Made by a program: the position numbers and the translations under genes. Shown one piece after another: positions 55,870 to 64,000 of a DNA stretch of 64,000 bases (position 1 is its first letter; each line of letters opens with the position of its first letter). The stretch is from Peristeroidobacter agariperforans. GTDB lineage: Bacteria > Pseudomonadota > Gammaproteobacteria > Steroidobacterales > Steroidobacteraceae. The DNA lies in NCBI RefSeq assembly GCF_004138335.1, contig NZ_RYFW01000002.1, positions 663,501-727,500 of the forward strand, written 5' to 3'. The notes below the pieces were generated by a model, which saw only the letters and a program-made list of their open reading frames with translations, did no database searches and was not told where the DNA came from.

Positions 55870-56567
55870 TTCTGGAACAGGACGAGGTGCTGGAGGGGGA
55901 GGGTGCGAATGGTTTTCTGGTGGCGGAAGCCGGCCGCGGTCAGCTCCTTGATGATCTGCTGCTCGGTCATCTTGTGGACCGGCTTGATCATCACCGCCGG
56001 ATCCTCGGCGCGATATTCGATCAGCGCGACCCGCCCGCCCGGCTTCAGCGCCTCGCGCACTTTCGTCATCACTTCGAAGGGGTACTCGAGCTCGTGGTAG
56101 ACGTCGACCATGAACAACAGGTCGACGCTGTTCGGTTCCAGATTCGGATCGCTGGGCGTGCCCAGCACGGTGGTGATGTTCTTCACGCCGTCGCGTCGGG
56201 CACGCTCGGAAATAACCCTCAGCATGCGCGGTTCGACGTCGATCGCGAGCACGCTGCCTCGCTCACCGACCAGCGGTGCAACCCGAAAACTGTAATAACC
56301 AGAACCGGCGCCCAGGTCGGCGACGGTCTGGCCCGGTTTGATTTCCAGCGCAGCGACGGTCAGCTGCGGACGTTCTTCGCTCTCACGCTGCGCTCGTTCC
56401 AGCCACGGCACACCGCCTGGCCCCATGACGTGTGCGATTTCGCGGCCCAGATAGAACTTGCCGATGCCGTCGGGATCGTGCGCGGCGCGTGTTTCGTAGC
56501 GTTCAGGAGCAGCGGCGCAAGCCAGGCCGCTGCCGACCAGCAGCAGGGCGGCGAGCAGTGAGCGCAT
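55866..56567 (-). CDS. Exported class I SAM-dependent methyltransferase (COG4798-like)
   Basis: 233 residues from the ATG at 56567, which overlaps the upstream stop by one base (TGATG). MRSLLAALLLVGSGLACAAAPE looks like a signal peptide. The methyltransferase fold has motif I VADLGAGSGYYSFRVAPLVG, then VLAIDVEPRMLRVI, LEPNSVDLLFMVDVYHELEYP and PGGRVALIEYR. A methyltransferase with an export signal is puzzling because SAM is cytoplasmic. Homologues with the same feature exist. It might be an uncleaved anchor with the enzyme facing inward. Confidence 0.85.
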   Translation of the reverse strand: MRSLLAALLLVGSGLACAAAPERYETRAAHDPDGIGKFYLGREIAHVMGPGGVPWLERAQRESEERPQLTVAALEIKPGQTVADLGAGSGYYSFRVAPLVGERGSVLAIDVEPRMLRVISERARRDGVKNITTVLGTPSDPNLEPNSVDLLFMVDVYHELEYPFEVMTKVREALKPGGRVALIEYRAEDPAVMIKPVHKMTEQQIIKELTAAGFRHQKTIRTLPLQHLVLFQK

Positions 56568-56959
56568 CAAGCGTCGTTGCGGCTCAAATAGAAATAGATG
56601 TAACTGGTGATGAACAGCACGCAGACGCTGCACGCGAAAACGATGCCCCAGCCGGCGGCAATGATGGCGAACACATCGAGCGAGCGCTCGGTGCTCGCCG
56701 CCTGCGCTGTCGAGAGCGAGCCGAAACCCGCCGTGATGCCGAACGTGGTGACGCAATTGAACATCCATTTCATCAGATAGCCCGGCAGATAGATTCGCAT
56801 ACTGCGGTTGTGGCGGTAAGCGGCGGCACGCGTCATGCGATCGCCGCGGCTGGCGTCCTTGAACAGCCAGAACGGCCACAGATAGCGGAACAGCACCAGT
56901 GACAGCGGCATGTCCTCGTAATGCGAGGCGAGGGCTGCACCAGAAGAGCGCGACGTCAT
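56567..56959 (-). CDS. Small membrane protein of unknown function
   Basis: 130 residues. Two long hydrophobic segments (about 63-84 and 95-121) follow a basic region KDASRGDRMTRAAAYRHNRSMR. The segment ends in a Tyr/Phe-rich YIYFYLSRNDA. No family recognised. It is translationally coupled to the methyltransferase gene. No clear ribosome-binding site precedes the ATG. Confidence 0.65.
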   Translation of the reverse strand: MTSRSSGAALASHYEDMPLSLVLFRYLWPFWLFKDASRGDRMTRAAAYRHNRSMRIYLPGYLMKWMFNCVTTFGITAGFGSLSTAQAASTERSLDVFAIIAAGWGIVFACSVCVLFITSYIYFYLSRNDA

Positions 56960-57117
56960 GCTGAGTTACCCGGGCTCATAGTGGTGGGTATCGAGGGATA
57001 GATGTCCCGCGGCCTTGGATGGTTCCCGTATGCGGGCGGGGCTTTGAAATTCCAGCACGTTGCGGAAAGAGGCCCTGCCCCGAAACAGCGCGCGCGTCGC
57101 TATTCTGCCGGCGATCG

Positions 57118-58260
57118 CTAGTGCGGTCGATCGCACGCAGGAGTCCAGCGCACGCTCAACAGGCCGGAGCGATTGAAACGATAGCGCTGCTCCAGCCAGC
57201 CGAGCCCGAACAGCGAGAGTGCGTCGCTGTAATAACTTCGATTGTTCTGTAACGAGCCCTCGGCGGCTCGCTGCCGATGGGACTGAAGGGCGGCGGTCAT
57301 TCTGGCGTTGGCCAGCATCGGCAACAACGCCGCCGAAAAACCAGGCGGGCCATCGCCGCGCGTTTCCAGTGTTTGGGTGTCGACGATTTCAACTGGAGCG
57401 GTGCGCTTGGCGACGCTCTCCAGCGCCGGCTTCAAGACGTCGACGATCTTGTCGCGTACGGGATCGGATGCCGGCAACATGCCGGCCCAGAGATATACGC
57501 GAATCGCGTCGTAACTGCCGACGCCCCGGCTGCGACGATCGGCGATGAAACCATTGCGTGTGAATTCGACCCAGTCGGCCGCGAAACCTTTGGGCGCAGC
57601 GCCGAGGATGACTTGCTCCGAGGACCGGATGATTTCGCCCCAGAGTGGTTCCTTGGTCTGCCTTTCGAGTCCGCGGAGCACTGATAGCGGTACATAGCTG
57701 GGATTCAGTCGCCAGCTGTCGTCTGTAACAAAGCCCTGCGGCCCGGGCAGCAGCACCGTACCCAGGCCCGGCACGGTCGCCACCGCCCGGCGCAGAATGT
57801 TTCTTGCGATCTCGGCGCCCAGGCTGGAATAGCGTTGCTCTTTCCACAGCCGCGCCGCTTCGCCGAGCGTGTAGGCAATCCAGAGGTCGGCATCGCTCGC
57901 CGAGTTGCCATCGAGCACGCGCCAGGAACTTTCGTCAGCGCGGCCCCATTTCCACGCCGGCAAGTTCTTGTCCAGCTGGCTGCCGGAGAGATTGCTGTGG
58001 GTCCAACGCAGGGCTCGGTCGAAGGCCTCGCGGTCGTTGCTGACCAGCGAGAAGAACAATGCATAGGACTGGCCTTCCGATGTGGTGATCTGGGCCTCGG
58101 TGCTGGCGTCGACGATGCGGCCGTCGTGACTCATGTACAGCAGCTTGAAGCGCTGCCAGGCCGGCCACGCCTCGCATTTCACGCCAGCGCCCAAGGCGCT
58201 GTCGGCAAGTAGTAGTGAAGTGCTTAACACGAGCACCCCCAAGAGGCACCGGGCGGTCAC
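57118..58260 (-). CDS. bcsZ: GH8 endo-1,4-beta-glucanase (BcsZ-like), isolated from any cellulose operon
   Basis: About 380 residues from the GTG at 58260, which gives a clean signal peptide (TARCLLGVLVLSTSLLLADSALGA); the frame is open to a GTG at 58413, so the start is uncertain. CEAWPAWQRFKLLYMSHDGRIVD, ITTSEGQSYALFFSLVSNDR (general acid Glu), VPGLGTVLLPGPQGF and SYDAIRVYLWAGM (catalytic Asp) match E. coli BcsZ closely. It cleaves cellulose in the periplasm and normally travels with bcsA/B/C, none of which is here. Confidence 0.9.
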   Translation of the reverse strand: MTARCLLGVLVLSTSLLLADSALGAGVKCEAWPAWQRFKLLYMSHDGRIVDASTEAQITTSEGQSYALFFSLVSNDREAFDRALRWTHSNLSGSQLDKNLPAWKWGRADESSWRVLDGNSASDADLWIAYTLGEAARLWKEQRYSSLGAEIARNILRRAVATVPGLGTVLLPGPQGFVTDDSWRLNPSYVPLSVLRGLERQTKEPLWGEIIRSSEQVILGAAPKGFAADWVEFTRNGFIADRRSRGVGSYDAIRVYLWAGMLPASDPVRDKIVDVLKPALESVAKRTAPVEIVDTQTLETRGDGPPGFSAALLPMLANARMTAALQSHRQRAAEGSLQNNRSYYSDALSLFGLGWLEQRYRFNRSGLLSVRWTPACDRPH

Positions 58261-58576
58261 TGCGAGCCGTCGGCGACGACCGCCAAAGTCACGACCATGA
58301 ATAGCACCACGTGCTGCCACAGATGGATCCACGATCGTTCCATAACGATAGTGAGCCCACAAAGTGGCCGAGTCACCCTGGAAACTCTGTACGGTGTCGC
58401 CGCGCACGATCACAAGATCGCGGAGGATCAGGGGTAATTTGGCGTCGGCGAACCGCGGTGTCGGCCATCTACGCTCCCAGGCGCTACCGAAATCCTTGGC
58501 AGGACCTTAGGGACTGCGCAAGCGGTTGCCAATCCGGAAGAGATCGTAGATGGCGGCAAAAACCTCGCTGTCGTTG

Positions 58577-59422
58577 TTACAACTGCAGCGTGCCGCGCGC
58601 GATTTCGATCACGTCGCCGCTGACCAGGATGCGTCGTTGTGCGTCCACCTGGAGGTAGAGCGTCGACGGCCGCGCGACGTACTCGCCTTGTGATATTTGC
58701 AGCTGACAGGGCAGGGGCTGATTCGTGGCAAGCCACCAGCCGCCGAAGTTGGCGGTTGCCGAGCCGGTGGCGGGATCCTCGAGGATCGCGGGCCCGTCCG
58801 GGAAGAAGAAGCGCGCCAAGGTGCGGCCGTTTGCCGGCGGGGCGAAGATATAAGCCATGCTGTGGCCATCCTCGCTCTTTACGGCGCCGAACAGATCGGG
58901 CCGGGGCATGGCGCGCCGGACCGCGGCCTCGCTGGTCAAGGGAATGACGAGTTGTTCCTTGCCGGCCTTGATCCAGAGCGGCTGCTCGCCGATGTCGCCG
59001 GTTTCGAGCCCGAGCATGGCCGCCAATGCTTCGCGCGGCGCCTCGCATGCGCGCCACGTCGGTTGATTGGCCTGCAGCGTCCAGCGATTGCCTTGGGCTT
59101 CGACCGGAATAATGCCCGCCTTCATTTCCAGCCGCAGACGATCGCTGCCCAGCCCCAGCGCGCGACAAACAAATGCAGTGCCGAGCGTGGGATGGCCGGC
59201 GAACGGCATTTCATAGCTGGGCGTGAAGATGCGCACGTGCGCGTTGGCCGAGCTGGAAGGCTGGATGAACGTCGTTTCAGATAAATTGAACTGGCGCGCA
59301 AGCGCCTGCATGGTTTCGGTGTCCAGGCCGCGGGCGTCCTCGAAGACACACAACGGATTGCCGGTGAGCGTGCCGCCGTTGAACGTGAAGACATTGACGA
59401 TGCGGAAATTCAGAGTGCCCAT
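58577..59422 (-). CDS. PhzF-family isomerase
   Basis: 281 residues from the ATG at 59422 (an ATG at 59434 adds four). FRIVNVFTFNGGTLTGNPLCVFEDA opens the fold. The catalytic Glu49 lies in FNLSETTFI. MPFAGHPTLGTAFV and EDPATGSATANFGGWWLA are the conserved substrate loops. PhzF proteins are cofactor-free isomerases; only a few act in phenazine synthesis. Position behind the kynurenine genes is suggestive, but the 86 bp gap leaves co-transcription open. Confidence 0.92.
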   Translation of the reverse strand: MGTLNFRIVNVFTFNGGTLTGNPLCVFEDARGLDTETMQALARQFNLSETTFIQPSSSANAHVRIFTPSYEMPFAGHPTLGTAFVCRALGLGSDRLRLEMKAGIIPVEAQGNRWTLQANQPTWRACEAPREALAAMLGLETGDIGEQPLWIKAGKEQLVIPLTSEAAVRRAMPRPDLFGAVKSEDGHSMAYIFAPPANGRTLARFFFPDGPAILEDPATGSATANFGGWWLATNQPLPCQLQISQGEYVARPSTLYLQVDAQRRILVSGDVIEIARGTLQL

Positions 59423-59508
59423 GACCCATCCCATGACCGATGCCGCTGTTGTAAACGCAGCAGCGGCTCGGGTAAATGCACAGTCCGGCGAGCGAACGCC
59501 GGCACAGA

Positions 59509-60873
59509 TCAGTTCGGCAAGGGCGGCAGCTTCGCTTCGATCATGTTCGCGGCCGCGTCATAGTCCACCGTGGCGAGCGAGTCGGCTTGCTGTGTCAGCG
59601 TGGACAAGATCTCACTTTGAATGCGGCCGCGTTCATAGGCGACGGAGTAGGGGATGTTGTCACGGAACATGACCATCGAATACCGGGGCACGAAGCGCGT
59701 CGGATGGCGACGCTCCAGCTCGAGCGACAGCGCCTTGTGCAAGTGGAACTTCGGATCGCGCACCGTGTCGCGCATTTCGAGATAGTTCTCGATCGCCATG
59801 TCGGCGATGGCGTTGGTATTCGGTCGACGCCATGTTTCGAACTCGCGGAAGCTGCGTGCCCAGTCGTCACTTCCCGTCAGCAAAGTGTCCAACTCGCGGC
59901 AGTCCTCGAAACAACAGTTCATGCCCTGGCCATGGAACGGCGTGATGGCGTGCGCCGCATCGCCGACCAGCAACAGTCGATCCTCGAACGACCATTGCTG
60001 GCAACGCACGGTGCCCATGATGCCGGTCGGGTGCTGAAGAAACTCCGCCGCCAGCTCCGGCATCAGCTGTTTCACATCGGGGAAGTGCCTGCCGAAGAAT
60101 GTTTCGATGCTGGCCGGCGTCGTCAGCGTCTCGAAACTGTCCGGCCCATTGAGCGGCAGAAACAACGTGACCGTGAAGCTGCCGTCGATATTCGGGAGCG
60201 CGATGAGCATGAAGCCGCCGCGGGGCCAGATGTGCAAGGCGTGCTTGTCGATACGCGGCTGACCGTTGGGCCACGGCGGCAACGTGAGTTCCTTGTAGCC
60301 GTGCTTGAGCAGGTCTTCGGTGCACGCAATGCCGAGCTGATCCACCAGGGTGCGGCGCAATACCGAGCCGGCGCCATCTGTCGCAAACACGCGCTCCATC
60401 GGAATGTCGTGCGGTTGACCGGCGGGATCCTGGAACTTCACTTGCTTGCGCGCGAAGTCCGCACCGATCGCGGGATGGCGGAACAACAGCTCGACGCCTG
60501 CTCGCTCGGCGGCATCGAGCAGAATGCAATTCAAGCCGGGCCGTGACACGGAATAAATGACTTCCTCCGGACGCTGGCCATAAGGCACAAAGGTCAGCGC
60601 GCCGCTCAGGTCGTGCAGCATGCGGCCGGGCAGCGGCACCAGCTCGGGTGTCACGTGTTCCATGACTCCGGCGAGCTCGAGTGCTCGAATGCCGCGGGCC
60701 GCGAGGGCGAGATTGATGGAGCGGCCGGCATCGATGAGCACGCGTCGCATGTCGTCCTGGCGTTCATACAGGCGCACGCGGTGACCGCGGCGAGCCAGGA
60801 TGATGGAAAGCAGCGTGCCTGCCAGCCCCGCGCCGACAACGGTTATCGGTTCGTCACGTCTGTCATCGCTCAT
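59509..60873 (-). CDS. kmo: Kynurenine 3-monooxygenase
   Basis: 454 residues from the ATG at 60873 that overlaps the kynU stop (ATGA); a start at 60909 would run into kynU. ITVVGAGLAGTLLSIILARRGHRVRLYERQDDMRR is the FAD entry with the following GRSINLALAARGIRAL motif specific for this enzyme. LLVGDAAHAITPFHGQGMNCCFED is the second FAD motif. It hydroxylates kynurenine to 3-hydroxykynurenine with NADPH and oxygen. Confidence 0.97.
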   Translation of the reverse strand: MSDDRRDEPITVVGAGLAGTLLSIILARRGHRVRLYERQDDMRRVLIDAGRSINLALAARGIRALELAGVMEHVTPELVPLPGRMLHDLSGALTFVPYGQRPEEVIYSVSRPGLNCILLDAAERAGVELLFRHPAIGADFARKQVKFQDPAGQPHDIPMERVFATDGAGSVLRRTLVDQLGIACTEDLLKHGYKELTLPPWPNGQPRIDKHALHIWPRGGFMLIALPNIDGSFTVTLFLPLNGPDSFETLTTPASIETFFGRHFPDVKQLMPELAAEFLQHPTGIMGTVRCQQWSFEDRLLLVGDAAHAITPFHGQGMNCCFEDCRELDTLLTGSDDWARSFREFETWRRPNTNAIADMAIENYLEMRDTVRDPKFHLHKALSLELERRHPTRFVPRYSMVMFRDNIPYSVAYERGRIQSEILSTLTQQADSLATVDYDAAANMIEAKLPPLPN

Positions 60874-62144
60874 TGCAGCGCCTGCTCCAGCGCGGCGACG
60901 AATTGCCACACATCGAGGAACGAATTGTAGAGCGGCACCGGGGCGACGCGAATGATGTCGGGTTCGCGCCAGTCGCAGAACACCCCTTGTGAGGCGAGGG
61001 CGTCGAAGGCGGCGCGAGCCTCGGCAGCTGAACGGTGCAACCGGATGGACAACTGGCAGCCGCGCGCTTCGGGATCGCTCGGGGTCGTGACCGCCAGCGC
61101 CTTCGACAAGCGAGCCTGAAGCAGCGCTTGCAGATAGGCCGTCAAGTGCAGCGATTTCGCTCGCAACCGGTCCATGCCCGCCTTATCGAAGAGCGGCAAC
61201 GAGGCCAGCAGCGGCGCGGCGGCGAGAATGGGAGGATTCGAAAGCTGCCAGCCTTCCGCGCCCGCAATGGGCTGGAATGAAGCGGGCATCTGAAACCGGC
61301 TCTGCTTGTCGTGGCCCCACCAGCCCGCGAAGCGAGGCAGGTCCACTGAGCGCGCATGACGCTCGTGCACGAAACAGCCGCCGATTGCGCCGGGCCCGGC
61401 GTTCAAATATTTGTAACTGCACCACACGGCGAAATCGACGTTCCAGTCGTGCAGTTTCAATGGCACGTTGCCGATGGCGTGCGCGAGATCGAAACCGACC
61501 GTGCATCCCTGGCCCCGGGCACAGCGCGTGATCGCTTCGATGTCGAAACGCTGCCCCGTCAAGTACTGCACTCCCGGCAACATCACCGTGGCGATGCGCT
61601 GACCTTCGCGCTCGATCAACGAACAAATGTCTTCGGTGCGCAGGATGCTTTCGCCTGCACGTGGAGCGATCTCGATCAGCGCCGTCTTCGGATCGAAGCC
61701 GTGATACTTGATCTGCGAGGCGACAGCGTACTGATCCGACGGGAAGGCCTGCTGCTCGACGAGGATGGCCTCTCGTCCGGGACGCGGACGATAGAAGCTG
61801 GTGAACATCAGATGCAGGTTCACCGTCAGCGAGTTCATCGCGACCACTTCGAGCGGCTGCGCGCCGGCCAGCCTGGCCAGCGAACCCGTCAGCTGTTCGT
61901 GATACGGCAGCCATGGACGCGACGATGCGAAATGGCCTTCGACTGCGAGCTCGGCCCAATGCTGCAATTCTTCATTGAGCACTCGCGCGACGCCGCGGGG
62001 CTGCAGCCCAAGCGAGTGGCCACATAGATAGATGCTGTCGCCGCCATGCTCGCGTTGTGGAATGAAGAACTCGGCACGCAGCGGCGCCAGTGAATCGGCG
62101 GCATCCTGCTGTTCGGCGAAGCTGCGCTCGACGGAAACGTTCAT
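60870..62144 (-). CDS. kynU: Kynureninase
   Basis: 424 residues. YLCGHSLGLQPRGV, MNSLTVNLHLMFTSFYRP and the PLP lysine Lys245 in VWCSYKYLNAGPGAIGGCFVHE are family marks, with LAGAQPLEVVAMN before. It cleaves (3-hydroxy)kynurenine to (3-hydroxy)anthranilate and alanine. ATGA overlaps join it to kynB upstream and kmo downstream. Confidence 0.97.
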   Translation of the reverse strand: MNVSVERSFAEQQDAADSLAPLRAEFFIPQREHGGDSIYLCGHSLGLQPRGVARVLNEELQHWAELAVEGHFASSRPWLPYHEQLTGSLARLAGAQPLEVVAMNSLTVNLHLMFTSFYRPRPGREAILVEQQAFPSDQYAVASQIKYHGFDPKTALIEIAPRAGESILRTEDICSLIEREGQRIATVMLPGVQYLTGQRFDIEAITRCARGQGCTVGFDLAHAIGNVPLKLHDWNVDFAVWCSYKYLNAGPGAIGGCFVHERHARSVDLPRFAGWWGHDKQSRFQMPASFQPIAGAEGWQLSNPPILAAAPLLASLPLFDKAGMDRLRAKSLHLTAYLQALLQARLSKALAVTTPSDPEARGCQLSIRLHRSAAEARAAFDALASQGVFCDWREPDIIRVAPVPLYNSFLDVWQFVAALEQALQ

Positions 62145-62956
62145 GCGGGTGACAGAGGTAACAAAATAGGCCGGCTCGGCGCGGCGTCGATGACGAAGGG
62201 AGCGACCTGCAAGTTCAGCAGGTAGGGGCCATCGGCGACGGCGCCGTCGATGAAGGCCATCTCCGTGATGGTGGCGTGCTGGCGTGTGGCGGTTGCCGCG
62301 GACGTGCTGCCCGCCGGCATGCCCCAGAAAACCCGGTGAGCTGCGAGCTTGCCGCCATCCTGCGCGCGATCGATGGAAGGCAGATCCACCACCAACGTAT
62401 CGATGCCGTGGTCGACGATGTGGCGCATGGCTTCGACGCTGAAATACGGCGGCATGGGCCCAGCATCGTAGTTACAGGTGAGCTTGGATGAATCGTTCGG
62501 CAACGTTCTCACCACCAGCGCCTGATAGTCGCTCAAGGTCGCCTGGCCAATTGCTTCGCGCAGCGTAGCCACTGAGATCACACGGTCGCCAGCCATCTCC
62601 GCTGACTCCTCGGGCGTCACGGAGATCAGCAATGCAGCGCTCAAGTGCCGGATCGCGAGATCGCGCACACTCAAACGCTCCTGAGTGATGTGACCGACAC
62701 ACTCGGTGTGCGTGCCGTTGCAGTGAGGCGCAAGCGTGTGAACGGAACAATTGCAGCTGCCGCCGTGCCGCACGTCGCCGACGAACGAGCCGGCCGTTAT
62801 CGGTTCTGCGCTCGCGGCCGGCGCGCCGAAGAAAGTCGGCTGAGCGTCGTTGAAGCGCAGCGGGATGGAAATGTCGTGACCGTCGGATGACACCCGCCAG
62901 CGTCGGCCGGCAATCTCGACAGCAAGCGCATTGGAAGCAGGGGCCAGGTCACGCAT
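62141..62956 (-). CDS. kynB: Cyclase-fold kynurenine formamidase (KynB type)
   Basis: 271 residues. The metal motif is HCNGTHTEC (His78, His83, Glu85), a variant of the HxGTHxDxP motif of canonical KynB, with ISIPLRFNDAQPTFFGAP before and LVVDLPSIDRAQDGG after. The protein is some 60 residues longer than typical KynB (about 210). By position in the operon it should hydrolyse N-formylkynurenine. It lies 13 bp after haaO and overlaps kynU by 4 bp. Confidence 0.85.
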   Translation of the reverse strand: MRDLAPASNALAVEIAGRRWRVSSDGHDISIPLRFNDAQPTFFGAPAASAEPITAGSFVGDVRHGGSCNCSVHTLAPHCNGTHTECVGHITQERLSVRDLAIRHLSAALLISVTPEESAEMAGDRVISVATLREAIGQATLSDYQALVVRTLPNDSSKLTCNYDAGPMPPYFSVEAMRHIVDHGIDTLVVDLPSIDRAQDGGKLAAHRVFWGMPAGSTSAATATRQHATITEMAFIDGAVADGPYLLNLQVAPFVIDAAPSRPILLPLSPA

Positions 62957-62969
62957 CGAACGTCATCGA

Positions 62970-63482
62970 TCAACGCTTGTGCGCGACTGCGCCGCAAGCC
63001 TGACAGGTGCGCATCTCCAGGGAACCGTAAAAGCGCTCGAACACCGGCGGCAGCTGCTTCTCGATGTCGCTGACGTGCAAGTATTCGGCGTGCAGCGGGT
63101 AGGAGCAGTGTTCGCAGAACCACAGGAAACCGTCCTGTTCCTCGGGCCGCCGCTTGCGCTCGATCACCAGGCCCACCGTGTTTGCATAACGTTGCGGAGA
63201 ATGCGGAACGCGCGCGGGCAGCAGCAGGATCTCGCCCTCGTGGATCGGAATATCGACGCGGGCGCCCTCCTGCATCGTGCGCAGGGTCATGTCGCCTTCG
63301 AGCTGATAGAAGAATTCCTCGCCTGGATCCTCGTGATAATCGGTGCGCGAATTCGGGCCGCCGACCACCATGATGATGAATTCGGACTCGCGGAACACCA
63401 GCCGGTTGTTCACCGGGGGTTTGAGGTATTCGCGGTGCTTGTCGATCCAGTCGCGAAAATTGAAGGCTTTGAGCGGGCTCAT
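62970..63482 (-). CDS. haaO: 3-Hydroxyanthranilate 3,4-dioxygenase
   Basis: 170 residues from the ATG at 63482 (GGAGG seven bases upstream); longer in-frame starts lack homology. Cupin iron ligands are His50, Glu56 and His94 (DYHEDPGEEFFYQLEGDM and RVPHSPQRYA). A C-terminal rubredoxin-like site has Cys123, Cys126, Cys160 and Cys163, as in bacterial enzymes. It opens the ring to give the precursor of quinolinate, so the operon can feed NAD synthesis or degradation. First gene of haaO-kynB-kynU-kmo. Confidence 0.97.
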   Translation of the reverse strand: MSPLKAFNFRDWIDKHREYLKPPVNNRLVFRESEFIIMVVGGPNSRTDYHEDPGEEFFYQLEGDMTLRTMQEGARVDIPIHEGEILLLPARVPHSPQRYANTVGLVIERKRRPEEQDGFLWFCEHCSYPLHAEYLHVSDIEKQLPPVFERFYGSLEMRTCQACGAVAHKR

Positions 63483-63582
63483 GCTGGTCCTCCGCGGGTG
63501 TCCAGTATACAGGCGGGCGGGCCTCGCTTGCGAAAGGGGCGGGCGCGGACCATGCTTGTGAGCCATGCGGAGGACACCGCTC

Positions 63583-64000
63583 ATGTCGCGTCAATGCGTA
63601 ACTTCAGCGCCAATATTGTGGCTGACGCTGCTATTCAGCTTGCCGGCGGCCGGGGCGGCCGAGGATCAGACGGCTGCGGCAGCGGCGCCCGATGCGCAGG
63701 TGGCCGCCGCCGATCCGGTGCAGGCCATCTGGAAGCACCAGGAAATCGCGTTCTATTTTCAAAGCTTCACCACCTTCTATTCCTGCACCAGCCTGGAAGC
63801 AAAGCTCGAGCGCATCTTGCGCGAGCTTGGCGTGCACGCGCGGGTGAAGGCGCGGTCGGCGGATTGTCCGTACTCGGTGGCTCGCATGCCCCGCGTAGTC
63901 ATGCAAGTCATCAGCCCCGTCGAGGCCACACCGGAAGCGCTCGCCGAGCGCGATAAGAACAAGAGTGTGCGCGAGCTGGCTCAGCGCGTTCGAGGCAAGA
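63583..64000 (+). CDS. Exported protein of unknown function, 5' part (cut by the window edge)
   Basis: Open from the ATG at 63583 to the end of the window (139 codons). GGAGGA lies eight bases before the ATG. A signal peptide (SRQCVTSAPILWLTLLFSLPAAGAAE) is followed by an Ala/Asp-rich linker and a region with FYFQSFTTFYSCTSLEAKLERILRELG and RSADCPYSVARMPRVV, holding two cysteines. I do not recognise the family. Divergent from haaO with about 100 bp between. Another long frame on the same strand covers this site but lacks a start signal. Confidence 0.75.
   Translation, partial: MSRQCVTSAPILWLTLLFSLPAAGAAEDQTAAAAAPDAQVAAADPVQAIWKHQEIAFYFQSFTTFYSCTSLEAKLERILRELGVHARVKARSADCPYSVARMPRVVMQVISPVEATPEALAERDKNKSVRELAQRVRGK

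Noticed and set aside
62931-63956. A 341-codon plus-strand frame covering haaO antisense and the right edge
   Set aside because: It runs antisense to haaO and in a different phase from the exported protein at 63583, which has a ribosome-binding site and signal peptide.

Overview
The window is a compact, high-GC (about 60-65% by eye) bacterial chromosome segment holding roughly 68 protein genes, one tRNA, a tandem glycine riboswitch and almost no mobile DNA. The gene families and neighbourhoods (zapA/ygfB-pepP-ubiH-ubiI, coq7, ispG, rplM-rpsI, tldD/pmbA, darP-purE-purK, CRP/Vfr) are gammaproteobacterial. The split glycine decarboxylase (gcvPA+gcvPB), the kynurenine cluster and the base composition point to a Steroidobacter/Nevskiales/Xanthomonadales-like lineage. 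That placement is inference; no rRNA is present to confirm it.

Layout. 0-13 kb: the 3' part of tldD, its partner pmbA about 4 kb away, an ExeA-type ATPase fused to an FHA domain, a darP-purE-purK operon, a YihY membrane protein, a BtuF-like binding protein, a histidine kinase next to purC, djlA, rpe, and a CRP/Vfr-type regulator whose frame is broken by one base. 13-20 kb: coq7, rplM-rpsI, tRNA-Gln(CTG), a palindrome-rich 0.85 kb intergenic region, pyrD, rpiA, a 22-codon lysine-rich micro-gene, and EVE, 5-formyl-THF cyclo-ligase, zapA and zapB-like genes, with a candidate 6S RNA interval. 20-31 kb: ygfB-pepP-ubiH-ubiI, then an operon of acyl-CoA dehydrogenase, inactive-transglutaminase/7TM protein and an ATP-grasp ligase, then ispG-phhB. 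31-39 kb: a tandem glycine riboswitch and gcvT-gcvH-gcvPA-gcvPB-dgkA, then a large double HtrA-like protease and Sua5. 40-47 kb: a Ycf46-like AAA protein, a decarboxylase/ComB/DUF486/HIT operon, a TfoX-N protein and a YyaL/DUF255 protein. 47-56 kb: rlmI, then lgt-thyA-SET-folA-YkgJ-rlu, an FHA-GGDEF cyclase and glmS. 56-64 kb: an exported methyltransferase operon, an isolated GH8 cellulase (bcsZ-like), a PhzF protein, and the kynurenine operon haaO-kynB-kynU-kmo.

How the genes fit together. Most are housekeeping: purine, pyrimidine, folate/one-carbon, ubiquinone, isoprenoid and translation functions. The one-carbon theme is strong: the riboswitch-controlled glycine cleavage system, cyclo-ligase, thyA and folA. 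Close gene overlaps (ATGA) mark many translationally coupled operons.

Most interesting items: (1) the coupled acyl-CoA dehydrogenase / inactive transglutaminase-7TM / ATP-grasp trio, a family set with no assigned product that I know of; (2) a bacterial two-unit HtrA protease whose second unit has lost all three triad residues at matching spacing; (3) a SET-domain methyltransferase with lysine-rich tails, plus a separate 22-residue lysine-rich micro-protein; (4) related palindromic intergenic elements; (5) a frameshifted CRP homologue with a long acidic tail. No CRISPR array, prophage, transposase or classic defence island was seen.
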